From Microbacterium sp. 5K110 (GTDB lineage Bacteria; Actinomycetota; Actinomycetes; Actinomycetales; Microbacteriaceae), in NCBI RefSeq assembly GCF_005774735.1, contig NZ_VBUM01000022.1, positions 1 to 42,224 of the forward strand: 42,224 bases of DNA. Reading direction: 5' to 3'. The first letter of the stretch is position 1; every line of letters starts with the position of its first letter. Under the pieces are notes generated by a model. The model was not told the origin of the DNA and ran no database searches. It saw only the letters and a list, made by a program, of their open reading frames with translations. Of the stretch, positions 7,668-15,821 are shown piece by piece. The position numbers were made by a program, and so were the translations under genes.

Positions 7668-8726
7668 TCAGCTGAGCGGACGCGTCGCCACCGGCACCGG
7701 TGCGAGGGCGATCCGCACGTGAGCATGATCGTCCAAGCGGGCCCCGGCCGCGTGATCGACGTGGACGAGGCTCCCGTCGCTCGTGCGCACGCGTGACCGC
7801 CGCACGTTACCCAGGAAAGTGCTCTCCTCGACGACGGCATCCATCCCGGGGGCGTCCGCGGCCACGAGGACGACGTTCTCCGGACGCACGACGACCTCGC
7901 AGTGTCCGTCGTGTGCCGACTCGGCGAGGGGGACGTGCTGCCCCCAGACGTCGACGACGGATCCCTCGACGATGCCCGGGACCGTGCTGACGGGGCCGAG
8001 CACGGCCGCGACCGCCGGTTCTCCGGCGCGGGCGTACACCTTCTCGGGCGTGCCGTCGGCGGCGATGCGCCCCCGATGCAGGACGATCACTCGGTCGGCG
8101 ACCGCGATCGCCTCGGCGGTGTCGCGCGTGATCCAGATCGTGGTGGTCCCGCGTCGGCGCAGCTCGCGCACGAGTGCGTCGCGCAGACGTTCGCGCCCGG
8201 ATGTGTGCAGCGCGCTGAGCGCGTCGTCGAGCACGAGCGCCTCGGGGTCGGTCGCGAGGGCGCGCGCGAGCGCCCACCGCTGGCGGTCGCCGCGCGAGAG
8301 ACGGCGCACCGGCGCGTCCGGCGCGGACAGGCCCACGAGCGCGAGGAGGCGATCCGCCTCGTCGCGGGCGCTCGGCTGGCGTCGACGGGCGCGGGCGAGC
8401 ACGGCCTCGCGCACCCGTCCGAAGCGGGGAGCGGCGTCGTCGAACACCCCGGCGATCCTCGGGGCGTCGGGGCGGGCGCGTCCGTCGATGCGGACTTCCC
8501 CGCCGTCGGGCCGTTCGAGCCCGGCGATGATCCGCGCGAGGGTCGTCGCGCCGCAGCCGGACTCGCCCACGACGGCGAGGATGCCACCGGCGGCCACATC
8601 GAGATGGATGCCGTCCAGCACGCGTCGGCCGGCGCGCATCCGCCCCACATCCGCGAGGCGGATGCTCCGACCCGCACCGGAGGAGCCGTCCGCGGGGACG
8701 GTCAACGCGGCGCTGTCGACGACCAT
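7668..8726 (-). CDS. Carbohydrate-type ABC transporter ATPase subunit with degenerate catalytic motifs
   Basis: 352 residues: an ABC nucleotide-binding domain (about 20-230) plus a C-terminal TOBE-like domain (about 260-345; VVRPENVVLV and FLGNVRRSRV), the layout of MsmX/UgpC-type importers. The catalytic residues are replaced: Walker A reads GESGCGATT with Ala60 at the invariant Lys; the Q-loop position is Asp96; the signature is LSRGD rather than LSGGQ; the catalytic Glu is Asp168 in VLDDALSAL; the switch His is Arg201 in ITRDTAEA. The frame is intact, so it is not a simple pseudogene. It lies on the same strand as the importer genes at 10.2-13.2 kb but is separated from them by aspS. It may be a regulatory subunit or a decaying gene. 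Confidence 0.82.
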   Translation of the reverse strand: MVVDSAALTVPADGSSGAGRSIRLADVGRMRAGRRVLDGIHLDVAAGGILAVVGESGCGATTLARIIAGLERPDGGEVRIDGRARPDAPRIAGVFDDAAPRFGRVREAVLARARRRQPSARDEADRLLALVGLSAPDAPVRRLSRGDRQRWALARALATDPEALVLDDALSALHTSGRERLRDALVRELRRRGTTTIWITRDTAEAIAVADRVIVLHRGRIAADGTPEKVYARAGEPAVAAVLGPVSTVPGIVEGSVVDVWGQHVPLAESAHDGHCEVVVRPENVVLVAADAPGMDAVVEESTFLGNVRRSRVRTSDGSLVHVDHAAGARLDDHAHVRIALAPVPVATRPLS

Positions 8727-8732
8727 GACGAC

Positions 8733-8738
8733 ACGTTA
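8733..8738 (-). promoter_or_regulatory. -10 hexamer TAACGT (leaderless)
   Basis: On the minus strand TAACGT lies 6 nt before the ATG (8726) of the ATPase-like gene. The gene thus appears to have its own promoter. Confidence 0.5.
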
Positions 8739-8798
8739 GGCGTCACGGGTGGACCGACCCGGCCCGGCGAGTGAACCTCGGGAGTCGGGCGGGCGAAC

Positions 8799-10139
8799 TC
8801 AGGGGGCCAGGCGTGTGGGGCCGCGGAACAGGTACGTGACCTCGCGGATCGACGACTCACCGAGCAGCAGCATCAGCACGCGCGCGAGGCCCATGCCGAA
8901 CCCGCCGTGGGGAGGGGCGCCGAAGCGGAAGAAGTCGAGGTAGAAGTCGAGGTGCTCGGGGTCGAGCCCCTTCTCTTTCGCCTGCTCCACGAGCACATCG
9001 ACGCGGTGCTCGCGCTGGGCACCGGTGGTGATCTCGACGCCGTTGAACAGCAGGTCGTACGACTTGGTCAGCCCGGTCTCGGCGTCGCGCATGTGGTAGA
9101 ACGCGCGGATCTCGGGGTGGTAGTCGGTGACGAAGACGAACTGGTGGCCGAAGGCCTCGCGCACGTGCGCCGCGATCTGACGCTCGCCCTCGGGGTCGAG
9201 GTCGCCGTCGGTGCGGGGGATCTCGTACCCGCGGGCGGCCACGATCTCGCGCGCCTCGGCGAGCGGGATGCGCGGGAAGGGCAGGCTCGGCACCTCGACC
9301 TCGACGTCGAACAGCTCTCGGATCTCGTCGCCGTGCTTGTCCTTGACCGCCCGGATGGCCGTCTGCAGCAGTTCCTCCTGCATGCGCGCGACGTCCTCGT
9401 GCGAGTCGATCCAGCTGATCTCGGCGTCGATCGAGGTGAACTCGGTCGCGTGACGGCTGGTGAACGAGGGGTCGGCGCGGAAGGCGGGGGCGATCTCGAA
9501 GATCTTGCCGAAACCGGCGACCTGCGCCATCTGCTTGAAGAACTGCGGGCTCTGCGCGAGGTAGGCCGTCTTGTCTTCGAAGTAGGGGACCTCGAACAGC
9601 TCGGCGTTGGACTCCGACGGGGATGCCATGAGCTTGGGGGAGTGGATCTCGATGTAGTCGCGCTCGACCCAGTACGTGCGCATGGCGTGCTCGAGGGTCG
9701 TCTGCACCCGGAAGATGAGGTTGTTGCGGCGCTGGCGGAGGTCCAGGAAGCGCCAGTCCATGCGCTTGTCCATTCCGCTGTCGGCGGCGATGGGCGTCTC
9801 GGGGTTGGCCGCGGCGGCGATGTCGAGTTCGCCGACCTTGATCTCGACGCCACCGAGCTTCACGCGCTCGTCGTGCTTGAGCTCACCGTGGACGGTGAGG
9901 AACGTGCCGTTCGCGAGGGCCCCGATGGTCTCGGTCAGAGCAAGGGCCGCGGCATCCTGCTCACCGGCGTCCTCGGCGGGACGCGTCGCCGGGTTCACGA
10001 GCTGCACCGCACCGGTCTCGTCGCGCAGTACGACGAACTGCACCTTCTTCTGATCGCGGACGGTCTCGACCCACCCCGACACCGAGACGGGGCCGGCGGG
10101 AAGGGATTTCAGCTGGTTGACCAGGACGCGTTCGCTCAC
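8799..10139 (-). CDS. aspS: Aspartate--tRNA ligase, archaeal/non-discriminating type
   Basis: Class II aminoacyl-tRNA synthetase charging tRNA-Asp (and possibly tRNA-Asn if GatCAB is present). The 446-residue length and absence of the bacterial GAD insert place it in the archaeal/eukaryotic AspRS group. An N-terminal OB fold (SGWVETVRDQKKVQFVVLRD) is followed by motif 1 region (YIEIHSPKL), motif 2 (FEIAPAFRADPSFTSRH), the ITTGAQREHR segment and motif 3 (GMGLARVLMLLLG). The GTG at 10139 is supported by TAGACT 8 nt upstream. It sits between the ABC ATPase-like gene and the ABC permease genes, an odd place for a housekeeping gene. Confidence 0.95.
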   Translation of the reverse strand: MSERVLVNQLKSLPAGPVSVSGWVETVRDQKKVQFVVLRDETGAVQLVNPATRPAEDAGEQDAAALALTETIGALANGTFLTVHGELKHDERVKLGGVEIKVGELDIAAAANPETPIAADSGMDKRMDWRFLDLRQRRNNLIFRVQTTLEHAMRTYWVERDYIEIHSPKLMASPSESNAELFEVPYFEDKTAYLAQSPQFFKQMAQVAGFGKIFEIAPAFRADPSFTSRHATEFTSIDAEISWIDSHEDVARMQEELLQTAIRAVKDKHGDEIRELFDVEVEVPSLPFPRIPLAEAREIVAARGYEIPRTDGDLDPEGERQIAAHVREAFGHQFVFVTDYHPEIRAFYHMRDAETGLTKSYDLLFNGVEITTGAQREHRVDVLVEQAKEKGLDPEHLDFYLDFFRFGAPPHGGFGMGLARVLMLLLGESSIREVTYLFRGPTRLAP

Positions 10140-10147
10140 GATCCCCC

Positions 10148-10153
10148 AGTCTA
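10148..10153 (-). promoter_or_regulatory. -10 hexamer TAGACT of aspS (leaderless)
   Basis: TAGACT on the minus strand ends 8 nt before GTG 10139. Confidence 0.55.
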
Positions 10154-10180
10154 CGTGCGGGCCGGGTGCCCTCCCGCGTC

Positions 10181-11062
10181 TCAGCGTCCGGCGCCGGCGG
10201 TCAGACCCGCCTTGACGTGCCGCTGCGCGGCGAGGATGACCACGAGCGCCGGGACGCTCGCGATGAGCGAGGCGGCCATGGTCGCGGCCCACGTGTTCAG
10301 GTTCGAGTTCGAGAGCGCGAAGATCAGCACCGACATCGGGTACATCTCGTTGCGGTTGACCAGCGTCAGTCCGAAGAGCAGGTCGCCCCAGCTGAAGAGG
10401 AACGCGAAGACGCCGGCGGTGACGATCGCATTGCGCGAGAGCGGCACGACGATGCGCCAGAGCGTCCCGAGGGGCCCGAGGCCGTCCACCGTGGCCGCCT
10501 CGATCACCTCGGTGTCCAGGCGCAGCATGAACGCCCGCATCACGATCACCGCGAACGGCACGCCCGCGGTGGAGTTCGCGAGGATGAGGCCGATGAACGT
10601 GTTGAGCAGGCCCCAGGAGTTGAACATCGCGTAGAACGACGTCGCCAGGACGACGCTGGGGATCATCTGCGCCAGCAGCAGCAGGATCAGAGCGAGACTC
10701 ACCGCGCGCGAGCGCAAGCGGCTCAGGGCGTACGCGGCCGGGATCGCCACGAGGAGGGTGACCAGCACCGAGCCGAGCGACACGAGGATCGAGACGCGTA
10801 GCCCGCTGACCCCGGCGTCGTCGAGGGCCTTCTCGTAGCCACCGAGGCCGGGCGATGCGGGGATCCAGGCGGTGTCGGCGGAGTTCGCCGAGGGCTGCAG
10901 CGACGCCGAGACCATCCAATACACCGGGAAGAGGTAGACCGCGAGCACCACGACGGTCAGGAGCGTCCAGGTCCAGCCGCGACGGCGACGGCGCACGGCG
11001 GGCACCGGCTCGGACGGAGGGGCGGACACCGTCACGGGGGCGGAAGGCAGGGTCGCGGTCAT
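10181..11062 (-). CDS. Carbohydrate ABC transporter permease (MalG-like)
   Basis: Inner-membrane subunit, 293 residues, six predicted helices, first at about 32-52 after a basic N terminus. The EAA loop for ATPase contact is EAATVDGLGPLGTLWRIVVP, the standard MalG-family sequence. It pairs with the MalF-like permease encoded upstream; its ATG overlaps that gene's TGA (ATGA), so synthesis is coupled. Substrate is not predictable from the permease. It is the last gene of the lipoprotein-permease-permease operon. No ATPase is in the operon; actinobacterial importers of this class often share one ATPase such as MsiK. Confidence 0.93.
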   Translation of the reverse strand: MTATLPSAPVTVSAPPSEPVPAVRRRRRGWTWTLLTVVVLAVYLFPVYWMVSASLQPSANSADTAWIPASPGLGGYEKALDDAGVSGLRVSILVSLGSVLVTLLVAIPAAYALSRLRSRAVSLALILLLLAQMIPSVVLATSFYAMFNSWGLLNTFIGLILANSTAGVPFAVIVMRAFMLRLDTEVIEAATVDGLGPLGTLWRIVVPLSRNAIVTAGVFAFLFSWGDLLFGLTLVNRNEMYPMSVLIFALSNSNLNTWAATMAASLIASVPALVVILAAQRHVKAGLTAGAGR

Positions 11063-12006
11063 TCGTCACGCTCCCGGCGCATCGACATCACGGTGTACAC
11101 GATCGCGAACAGCACGCTGATGCCGAGCAGCAGCATCCCGTACGCTCCGCCGAGTCCGAACTCGAACTGCTGGAAGGCCTGCCGGTAGGACAGCAGACCG
11201 AGGGTGACCGTGCTGTTGGCGGGACCGCCGGCTGTGAGGACGAGGACGAGGTCGACGATCAGCAGGGTGTAGACCACGCTCATCACCACGAGCACGGAGA
11301 CGACCGGCCAGATCGTGGGGAGCACGATCGCTGTGAGCCGCCGCCATGCCCCCGCGCCGTCGAGCTGTGCAGCCTCGAGCTGTTCCGCGGGTACCTGTTT
11401 GAGGGCGGCGCCGAGGATGGTCGCCCAGTACGGCAGGCTCGCCCACACGGCGACGACGATGACGGCCGGCAGGGCCGTGGCGGGGTTGGCCAGCCAGGCC
11501 TCGACCGGGATGCCGAGCGATCCGAGCACGTCGTTGATGGGCCCGTCGCCGGCCAGGAGCGACTTCCAGACGGTCGCCACGACGACCGCCGGGAGGAGCC
11601 ACGGCAGGAGGATCAACGTCGGCAGCCACCGGCTGCCGGGGAAGGTGCGGGCGAAGAGGAGGGCGAGGAGGAGCCCGAGCACGAGCTCGATCACGACGGA
11701 GACGATCGTGATGGTCAACGTGTTCGCCAGTGCCCGGAAGGTCACCGGCTCGGCCAGGATCGCCTCGAAGTTGGCCGTCCCCACGAATGGGGCTCGCCCC
11801 GTGATGAAGGTGCCGGTGCGGAACTCCGTCGTGCTCATGAACACGCCGTACCCGAGCGGGAAGAGGAAGAAGACGACGAAGAACACCACCGCGGGGGCGA
11901 GGAAGGCCCACAGTTCCTGCCGCTGACGGGTCGCGAGAGAACGCCGGAACCGGCCGGGGGTACGAGCCCCCGACCGGCCGGTCGTCGTCAGCGTGTCCGC
12001 CGTCAC
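11059..12006 (-). CDS. Carbohydrate ABC transporter permease (MalF-like)
   Basis: Membrane subunit, 315 residues, six helices; the first (about 38-58, WAFLAPAVVFFVVFFLFPL) follows a basic cytoplasmic tail. The EAA loop reads EAAQLDGAGAWRRLTAIVLP. The start GTG at 12006 overlaps the TGA of the binding-protein gene (GTGA), and the stop overlaps the start of the second permease. A longer frame upstream runs through the binding-protein gene and is rejected. It forms the translocation heterodimer with the MalG-like protein. Confidence 0.92.
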   Translation of the reverse strand: MTADTLTTTGRSGARTPGRFRRSLATRQRQELWAFLAPAVVFFVVFFLFPLGYGVFMSTTEFRTGTFITGRAPFVGTANFEAILAEPVTFRALANTLTITIVSVVIELVLGLLLALLFARTFPGSRWLPTLILLPWLLPAVVVATVWKSLLAGDGPINDVLGSLGIPVEAWLANPATALPAVIVVAVWASLPYWATILGAALKQVPAEQLEAAQLDGAGAWRRLTAIVLPTIWPVVSVLVVMSVVYTLLIVDLVLVLTAGGPANSTVTLGLLSYRQAFQQFEFGLGGAYGMLLLGISVLFAIVYTVMSMRRERDE

Positions 12007-13238
12007 TTGCCGCTGGCCTGCTCCAGCGCGGCCTGAGCCGTCTGCCCGCCGACCGTCGCACCCTGAATGGCGTCGACGTACTGCTGCTGCAGCTTGTTCC
12101 ACTCGGTGCCGAGCTGCGCGGAGTTGTAGGCGCCGTCGACCGCGTCGACGAACGGAGCGGCTGCCGGGACCTTCTCGACGAAGGCCTTCTGCGCGCTCTG
12201 CAGCGCGGGGATGTACCCGCCCTGGGTCGCGGTCTCGATCTGGTTCTCCTCCGAAGCGCGGCACTTCACCAGCGCGGCGGCGGCGGCCTCCTTGTTCGCG
12301 TCCGCGTTGGCGGCGACGCCGTACGCGTAGCCGAGGAGGTTGACCTTCGGCGATTCACCGGCCTCCGCCGTGGGGAAGGGGAACGTGCCCCACTCGAACG
12401 GGATCGAGGTGTCGACGAGATTCCACGGGCCCGACACGGTCATGGCGGCGGCACCGGAGGTCCACTGGTCGATGGACTTCCAGCCCCAGTTGACGAATTC
12501 CGACGAGAGCGAGCCGTTCGCGACGAGGTTCTTGTAGAGGTCGACGGCCTCCACGGCACCGCTGCCGGTGGGGTCGGCAGGGTCGCCCCCGGCCGAGAGC
12601 AGGAAGGGCAGGAAGTAGGACGACGTGGAGCCGTCGCCGCCGATGCCGGGCAGGGCGATGCCCTTCTGCGCCGGGGTTGTCACTGCACCGGCGAGGGCGA
12701 CCAACTCGTCGAACGTCTTCGGGGCGGTCTCGGCGACCCCCGCGGCGGCGAAGGCGGCCTTGTTGTAGAAGATCGCGTAGTCCTCGACCTGGACGGGGAG
12801 GCCGTAGAGCGTGCCGTCGTACCGGCCGAGGTCGGCGGCGCTGTCGGCGAGACCGTCGGTGGAGACGTCGTACTGGCCGAGATCGGCGAGCACCCCCTGC
12901 GAGGCGAGCTGGGGCAGCTGCGTGTCGGTGGAGAGGAGGGCCACGTCGGGCAGCGACTTCGCGCCCGCGGCCTGGAGCAGGCGGGTGGTGTAGTCACCGG
13001 ACTGGGTCTGCACGTCGACGGTGATGCCGAGGTCGGCGGCGCAGGTCTCGAAGTACTTCTTCTGCAGCCCCTGGTAGGGCTCGAAGTCGATGTTGTTCCA
13101 CACCGTGAGCTGCACGCCCTCGAAGCCGTCGGTCGCGGCGGGGGTCGTCTGCCCGCCGGAGCAGGCGGTGAGGGCGAGGGCGGCGGTGAGACCGACCGCC
13201 GGCAGAGCGGCGCGGCGCAGTCGCTGAGAGGAAGCCAT
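12003..13238 (-). CDS. Extracellular substrate-binding lipoprotein of ABC importer
   Basis: Family 1 (sugar-type) solute-binding protein, 411 residues. The signal peptide has a basic start (SSQRLRR), a hydrophobic core and the lipobox LTAC with Cys26, so it is lipid-anchored outside the membrane. The mature part begins with a Ser/Thr/Ala linker and then VQLTVWNN; YDGTLYGLPVQVEDYAIFYN is the usual hinge-side motif of the family. I chose ATG 13238 because an upstream extension lacks signal-peptide character. First gene of the importer operon, divergent from the nucleoside hydrolase, which hints at a nucleoside-like or pentose-containing substrate (inference). Confidence 0.92.
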   Translation of the reverse strand: MASSQRLRRAALPAVGLTAALALTACSGGQTTPAATDGFEGVQLTVWNNIDFEPYQGLQKKYFETCAADLGITVDVQTQSGDYTTRLLQAAGAKSLPDVALLSTDTQLPQLASQGVLADLGQYDVSTDGLADSAADLGRYDGTLYGLPVQVEDYAIFYNKAAFAAAGVAETAPKTFDELVALAGAVTTPAQKGIALPGIGGDGSTSSYFLPFLLSAGGDPADPTGSGAVEAVDLYKNLVANGSLSSEFVNWGWKSIDQWTSGAAAMTVSGPWNLVDTSIPFEWGTFPFPTAEAGESPKVNLLGYAYGVAANADANKEAAAAALVKCRASEENQIETATQGGYIPALQSAQKAFVEKVPAAAPFVDAVDGAYNSAQLGTEWNKLQQQYVDAIQGATVGGQTAQAALEQASGK

Positions 13239-13333
13239 GGTGTGTCCGTTTCCCGACGACGCCGGAGGCGCCGGTCGACCTGTGCTGTGTGGGACGCGGG
13301 TCGGGGCCGCCCGTGTCACTGATCACTTTGGGG

Positions 13334-13350
13334 TGTTCGCGTGACGAACA
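13334..13350. promoter_or_regulatory. Operator-like palindrome TGTTCG-N5-CGAACA
   Basis: Perfect 6-bp arms with a 5-bp spacer, in the 180-bp gap between the divergent importer operon and nucleoside hydrolase gene. Probably bound by a dimeric repressor that is not encoded next to it. Confidence 0.5.
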
Positions 13351-13361
13351 GGGAACGGGCA

Positions 13362-13378
13362 TGTCACGTGATGTAACA
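13362..13378. promoter_or_regulatory. Second operator-like palindrome TGTCAC-N5-GTAACA
   Basis: Same 6-5-6 layout and the same TGT...AACA ends as the site 28 bp to the left, with one arm mismatch. Closer to the nucleoside hydrolase gene. Confidence 0.45.
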
Positions 13379-13418
13379 CCGCGCCGTGTCGTCGGTGCGG
13401 AACCGGCAGGGTGAGAGC

Positions 13419-14411
13419 ATGGCATCCCTCTCTTCTCCTTCCGTCCGGCGCGTCCTCGTCGACACGGACACCGGCCTCGACGACGCGCACTCGCTGATGT
13501 ACCTGCTGGCGCAGCCCGACGTCGAGATCGCGGCGATCACGACGATCTACGGCAACACCCCCGTGGAGGACTCCGCGCGCAACGTCCGGACGGTGCTGCG
13601 ACTGGCCGGCCGAGAGGACATCCCGCTGCACCTGGGTGAGGCCGCGCCGATCGAGGGCGAGGCCTCGATCGCGGACTTCGTGCACGGCACCGACGGCCTC
13701 GGCGACCGTTTCGAACGCGCCGAGCTGCGCGTGGAGGACGAAAGCGCGGTGGATGCCATCGTGCGCATCGCCGCGGAGCACCCCGGCGAGGTCGATCTGC
13801 ACCCGCTCGGACCCCTCACCAACATCGCCCGCGCGCTCGAGCGCGACCCAGACCTGTTCCTGAAGTACCGCTCGGTCGTCATCATGGGCGGAGCGGGCCC
13901 CTACCCGGCGCCCGGGGGAGCGACGCTGACGGATGCCAACACGGCCAACGACCGCCGGGCCGCCGAGATCGTGTTCGGCGCGCGCAACTCCGGCAACGTC
14001 GTGATGGTGGGCGTCAACGTCACCGCGACGGCGATCCTCGACGAGCACGTCCTCGCGGTGCTGCGCGGAACGGGCACCCCGTGGGCGACGTTCGCCGGCG
14101 AGGTCCTCGACGCGTACAACGACTTCTACCAGTACAAGTGGGGCCGCCGGATCTCGTCCGCTCACGACGGCCTGGCCACCGTGATCCTGCACCGGCCCGA
14201 GATCGTCACGGGCTGGATCGAAGGACCGGTGGACTACACGCCGTACGCCGACTCGCTGGCCACGCGCATCGCGCTGACCCACGACGGTCTGCCGCTCGCG
14301 TGGGGCACGCCCGAGGGCCCGACGGTGCGTGCGGTCACGGCGTTCGACGGCACCGAATTCCTGCGGCGGTTCGTGCACGCTCTGTCGACGGGACCCGCGC
14401 CGCGGGACTGA
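13419..14411 (+). CDS. Nucleoside hydrolase (IunH/RihA family)
   Basis: Hydrolyses the N-glycosidic bond of ribonucleosides to base plus ribose; Ca2+ dependent. 330 residues. The family signature DTDTGLDDA is at 15-23 and binds calcium and ribose; HGTDGLG is at 89-95; the calcium/leaving-group pair His249-Asp250 is in SSAHDGLATV. Purine or pyrimidine preference cannot be read. The ATG at 13419 follows AGGGTGAG; an in-frame GTG at 13386 is less likely. It is divergent from the importer and shares the palindrome-containing control region, so import and hydrolysis are probably co-regulated. Confidence 0.93.
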   Translation: MASLSSPSVRRVLVDTDTGLDDAHSLMYLLAQPDVEIAAITTIYGNTPVEDSARNVRTVLRLAGREDIPLHLGEAAPIEGEASIADFVHGTDGLGDRFERAELRVEDESAVDAIVRIAAEHPGEVDLHPLGPLTNIARALERDPDLFLKYRSVVIMGGAGPYPAPGGATLTDANTANDRRAAEIVFGARNSGNVVMVGVNVTATAILDEHVLAVLRGTGTPWATFAGEVLDAYNDFYQYKWGRRISSAHDGLATVILHRPEIVTGWIEGPVDYTPYADSLATRIALTHDGLPLAWGTPEGPTVRAVTAFDGTEFLRRFVHALSTGPAPRD

Positions 14412-14420
14412 TCCGACGGT

Positions 14421-14450
14421 CGGTGCCGCGGGGACCGCCCCGCGGCACCG
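14421..14450. terminator. Bidirectional terminator hairpin
   Basis: Perfect 13-bp stem, CGGTGCCGCGGGG with CCCCGCGGCACCG, and a 4-nt ACCG loop, between the convergent nucleoside hydrolase and monooxygenase genes. No clear T-run on either strand, as is common in GC-rich actinobacteria. Confidence 0.7.
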
Positions 14451-14453
14451 GTC

Positions 14454-15821
14454 TCACCGGGCGCCGGAGCGCGCGGGGTGGTCGTCGCCGAGACGATCCC
14501 GTCGGTCGCTGCGCAGGCGCGAGCGGAACGTGCCGTCGGTGGGGAACCCGCCGTACAGGCCCCGCTCGCGGAGGGCGGGCACCAGCAGCTCGGCGAAGTC
14601 CTCGACCGAGGCCGGCGACAGGAACGGGTGCAGCAGGAAGCCGTCCACCCCGGATTCCTCCACGAACGCCCCGATCGCGTCCGCGACGGCATCCGGGGTT
14701 CCCAGGAACCGCTCGTCCGCGAACGCGGTGACCTTCGAGAACTGCCGGCGGACGTCCCCGGCGGTCAGCACGGGGGCGTCACCGCGGGTCTCCTTCGTCT
14801 GCGTCGCGTTCGTCGCGCGCTTGACCAGCGGCTCGTCGTCGGCGTACTGCGAGAAGTCGATGCCGCCCCACCCGGCGTAGGCGGCCAATTGCGCCTCCGA
14901 GGAGTAGTGCGCCTGCAGCGAGTCGATCTTCTCCTGCACGGCGATCGCGGTCGGAGCCACGATGAGGTTCATGCCGACCACCGCGCGGGTCTGCGAGGCA
15001 TCCCGGCCTAGTTCCTCGGCTCGGCGACGGATGCCGGCGAGCCCCTCGCGCACGGCCACGGGGTCGGAGTCCCCGACGAAGATCAGCTCGGCGTGGCGTG
15101 CGGCGAACTCGCGGCCGCGGGGTGACCAGCCCGCCTGGATGATGACCGGGGTCCGTTGCGGCGACGGGGTCACGAGATGGGGGCCGGCCACGCGGAAGTA
15201 CTCACCCACGTGGTCGATCCGGTGCACCTTCGCGGGGTCCGCGAACACTCCGGATGCCGTGTCGCCGACGAACGCGTCGTCGTCCCAGCTGCGCTCCCAC
15301 AGGGCGTACGCGACGTCGAGGAACTCGTCGGCACGGTCGTACCGGCTGTCGTGCGCCACGACGTCGAGGCCGAAGTTGGCCGCGGCGCCCGGCAGGTAGG
15401 AGGTCACGACGTTCCAGCCGATGCGGCCGGCGGTGAGGTGGTCGAGGGTCGAGAAGCGGCGCGCGTGGGCGAAGGGGTGCTCGTACGTCGTCGACACGGT
15501 GGTGCCGAACGCGAGCCGGTCGGTCACGGCGGCGAGCGCGGGGATGTGCAGCATCGGGTCGAGGGCGGGGACCTCGACGCCGTGCCGCAGGGCGGTGTCG
15601 GCACCGCCCCGGTACGTGTCGTAGAGGCCCAGCACGTCGCCGAAGAAGAACAGATCCATGCCGGCGTCCTCGACGCGACGCGCCTGGTCGATCCAGTACC
15701 GCAACGACGTCGCCGAGAGCCGGTCGTCGGCGGGGTGCGTCCACAGGCTCGCCGCCGAGGAGCCGTTGCCGACGCAGGCCTGTTCGTACAGGCCGAACAG
15801 CAAGGGGCGGGGATCAGACAT
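14454..15821 (-). CDS. LLM flavin-dependent monooxygenase, NtaA/SnaA/DszA group
   Basis: FMNH2-dependent TIM-barrel monooxygenase of 455 residues. The group acts on organosulfur compounds, aminopolycarboxylates or cyclic amines. Typical features: LWTHPADD near the start, GMDLFFFGDVLGLYDTY, PALDPMLHIPALAAVTDRL, GRIGWNVVTSYLPGAAANFG and PVIIQAGWSPRGREFAARHA. The ATG at 15821 overlaps the last 8 bp of the deaminase gene, making it the final gene of the SAH-hydrolase-like operon. A separate flavin reductase would be needed and is not encoded here. The unusual partner genes suggest it oxidises a product of the deaminase/SAHH-like steps, which is inference. Confidence 0.9.
   Translation of the reverse strand: MSDPRPLLFGLYEQACVGNGSSAASLWTHPADDRLSATSLRYWIDQARRVEDAGMDLFFFGDVLGLYDTYRGGADTALRHGVEVPALDPMLHIPALAAVTDRLAFGTTVSTTYEHPFAHARRFSTLDHLTAGRIGWNVVTSYLPGAAANFGLDVVAHDSRYDRADEFLDVAYALWERSWDDDAFVGDTASGVFADPAKVHRIDHVGEYFRVAGPHLVTPSPQRTPVIIQAGWSPRGREFAARHAELIFVGDSDPVAVREGLAGIRRRAEELGRDASQTRAVVGMNLIVAPTAIAVQEKIDSLQAHYSSEAQLAAYAGWGGIDFSQYADDEPLVKRATNATQTKETRGDAPVLTAGDVRRQFSKVTAFADERFLGTPDAVADAIGAFVEESGVDGFLLHPFLSPASVEDFAELLVPALRERGLYGGFPTDGTFRSRLRSDRRDRLGDDHPARSGAR

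Noticed and set aside
7668..8726. Pseudogene call for the ABC ATPase
   Set aside because: The frame is intact with promoter and full domain order; only the catalytic residues differ, so it is kept as a CDS and flagged.
8799..11069. A continuous minus-strand frame suggesting a fusion of aspS with upstream sequence
   Set aside because: The upstream part is an out-of-frame reading of the permease gene; aspS starts at GTG 10139 behind TAGACT.
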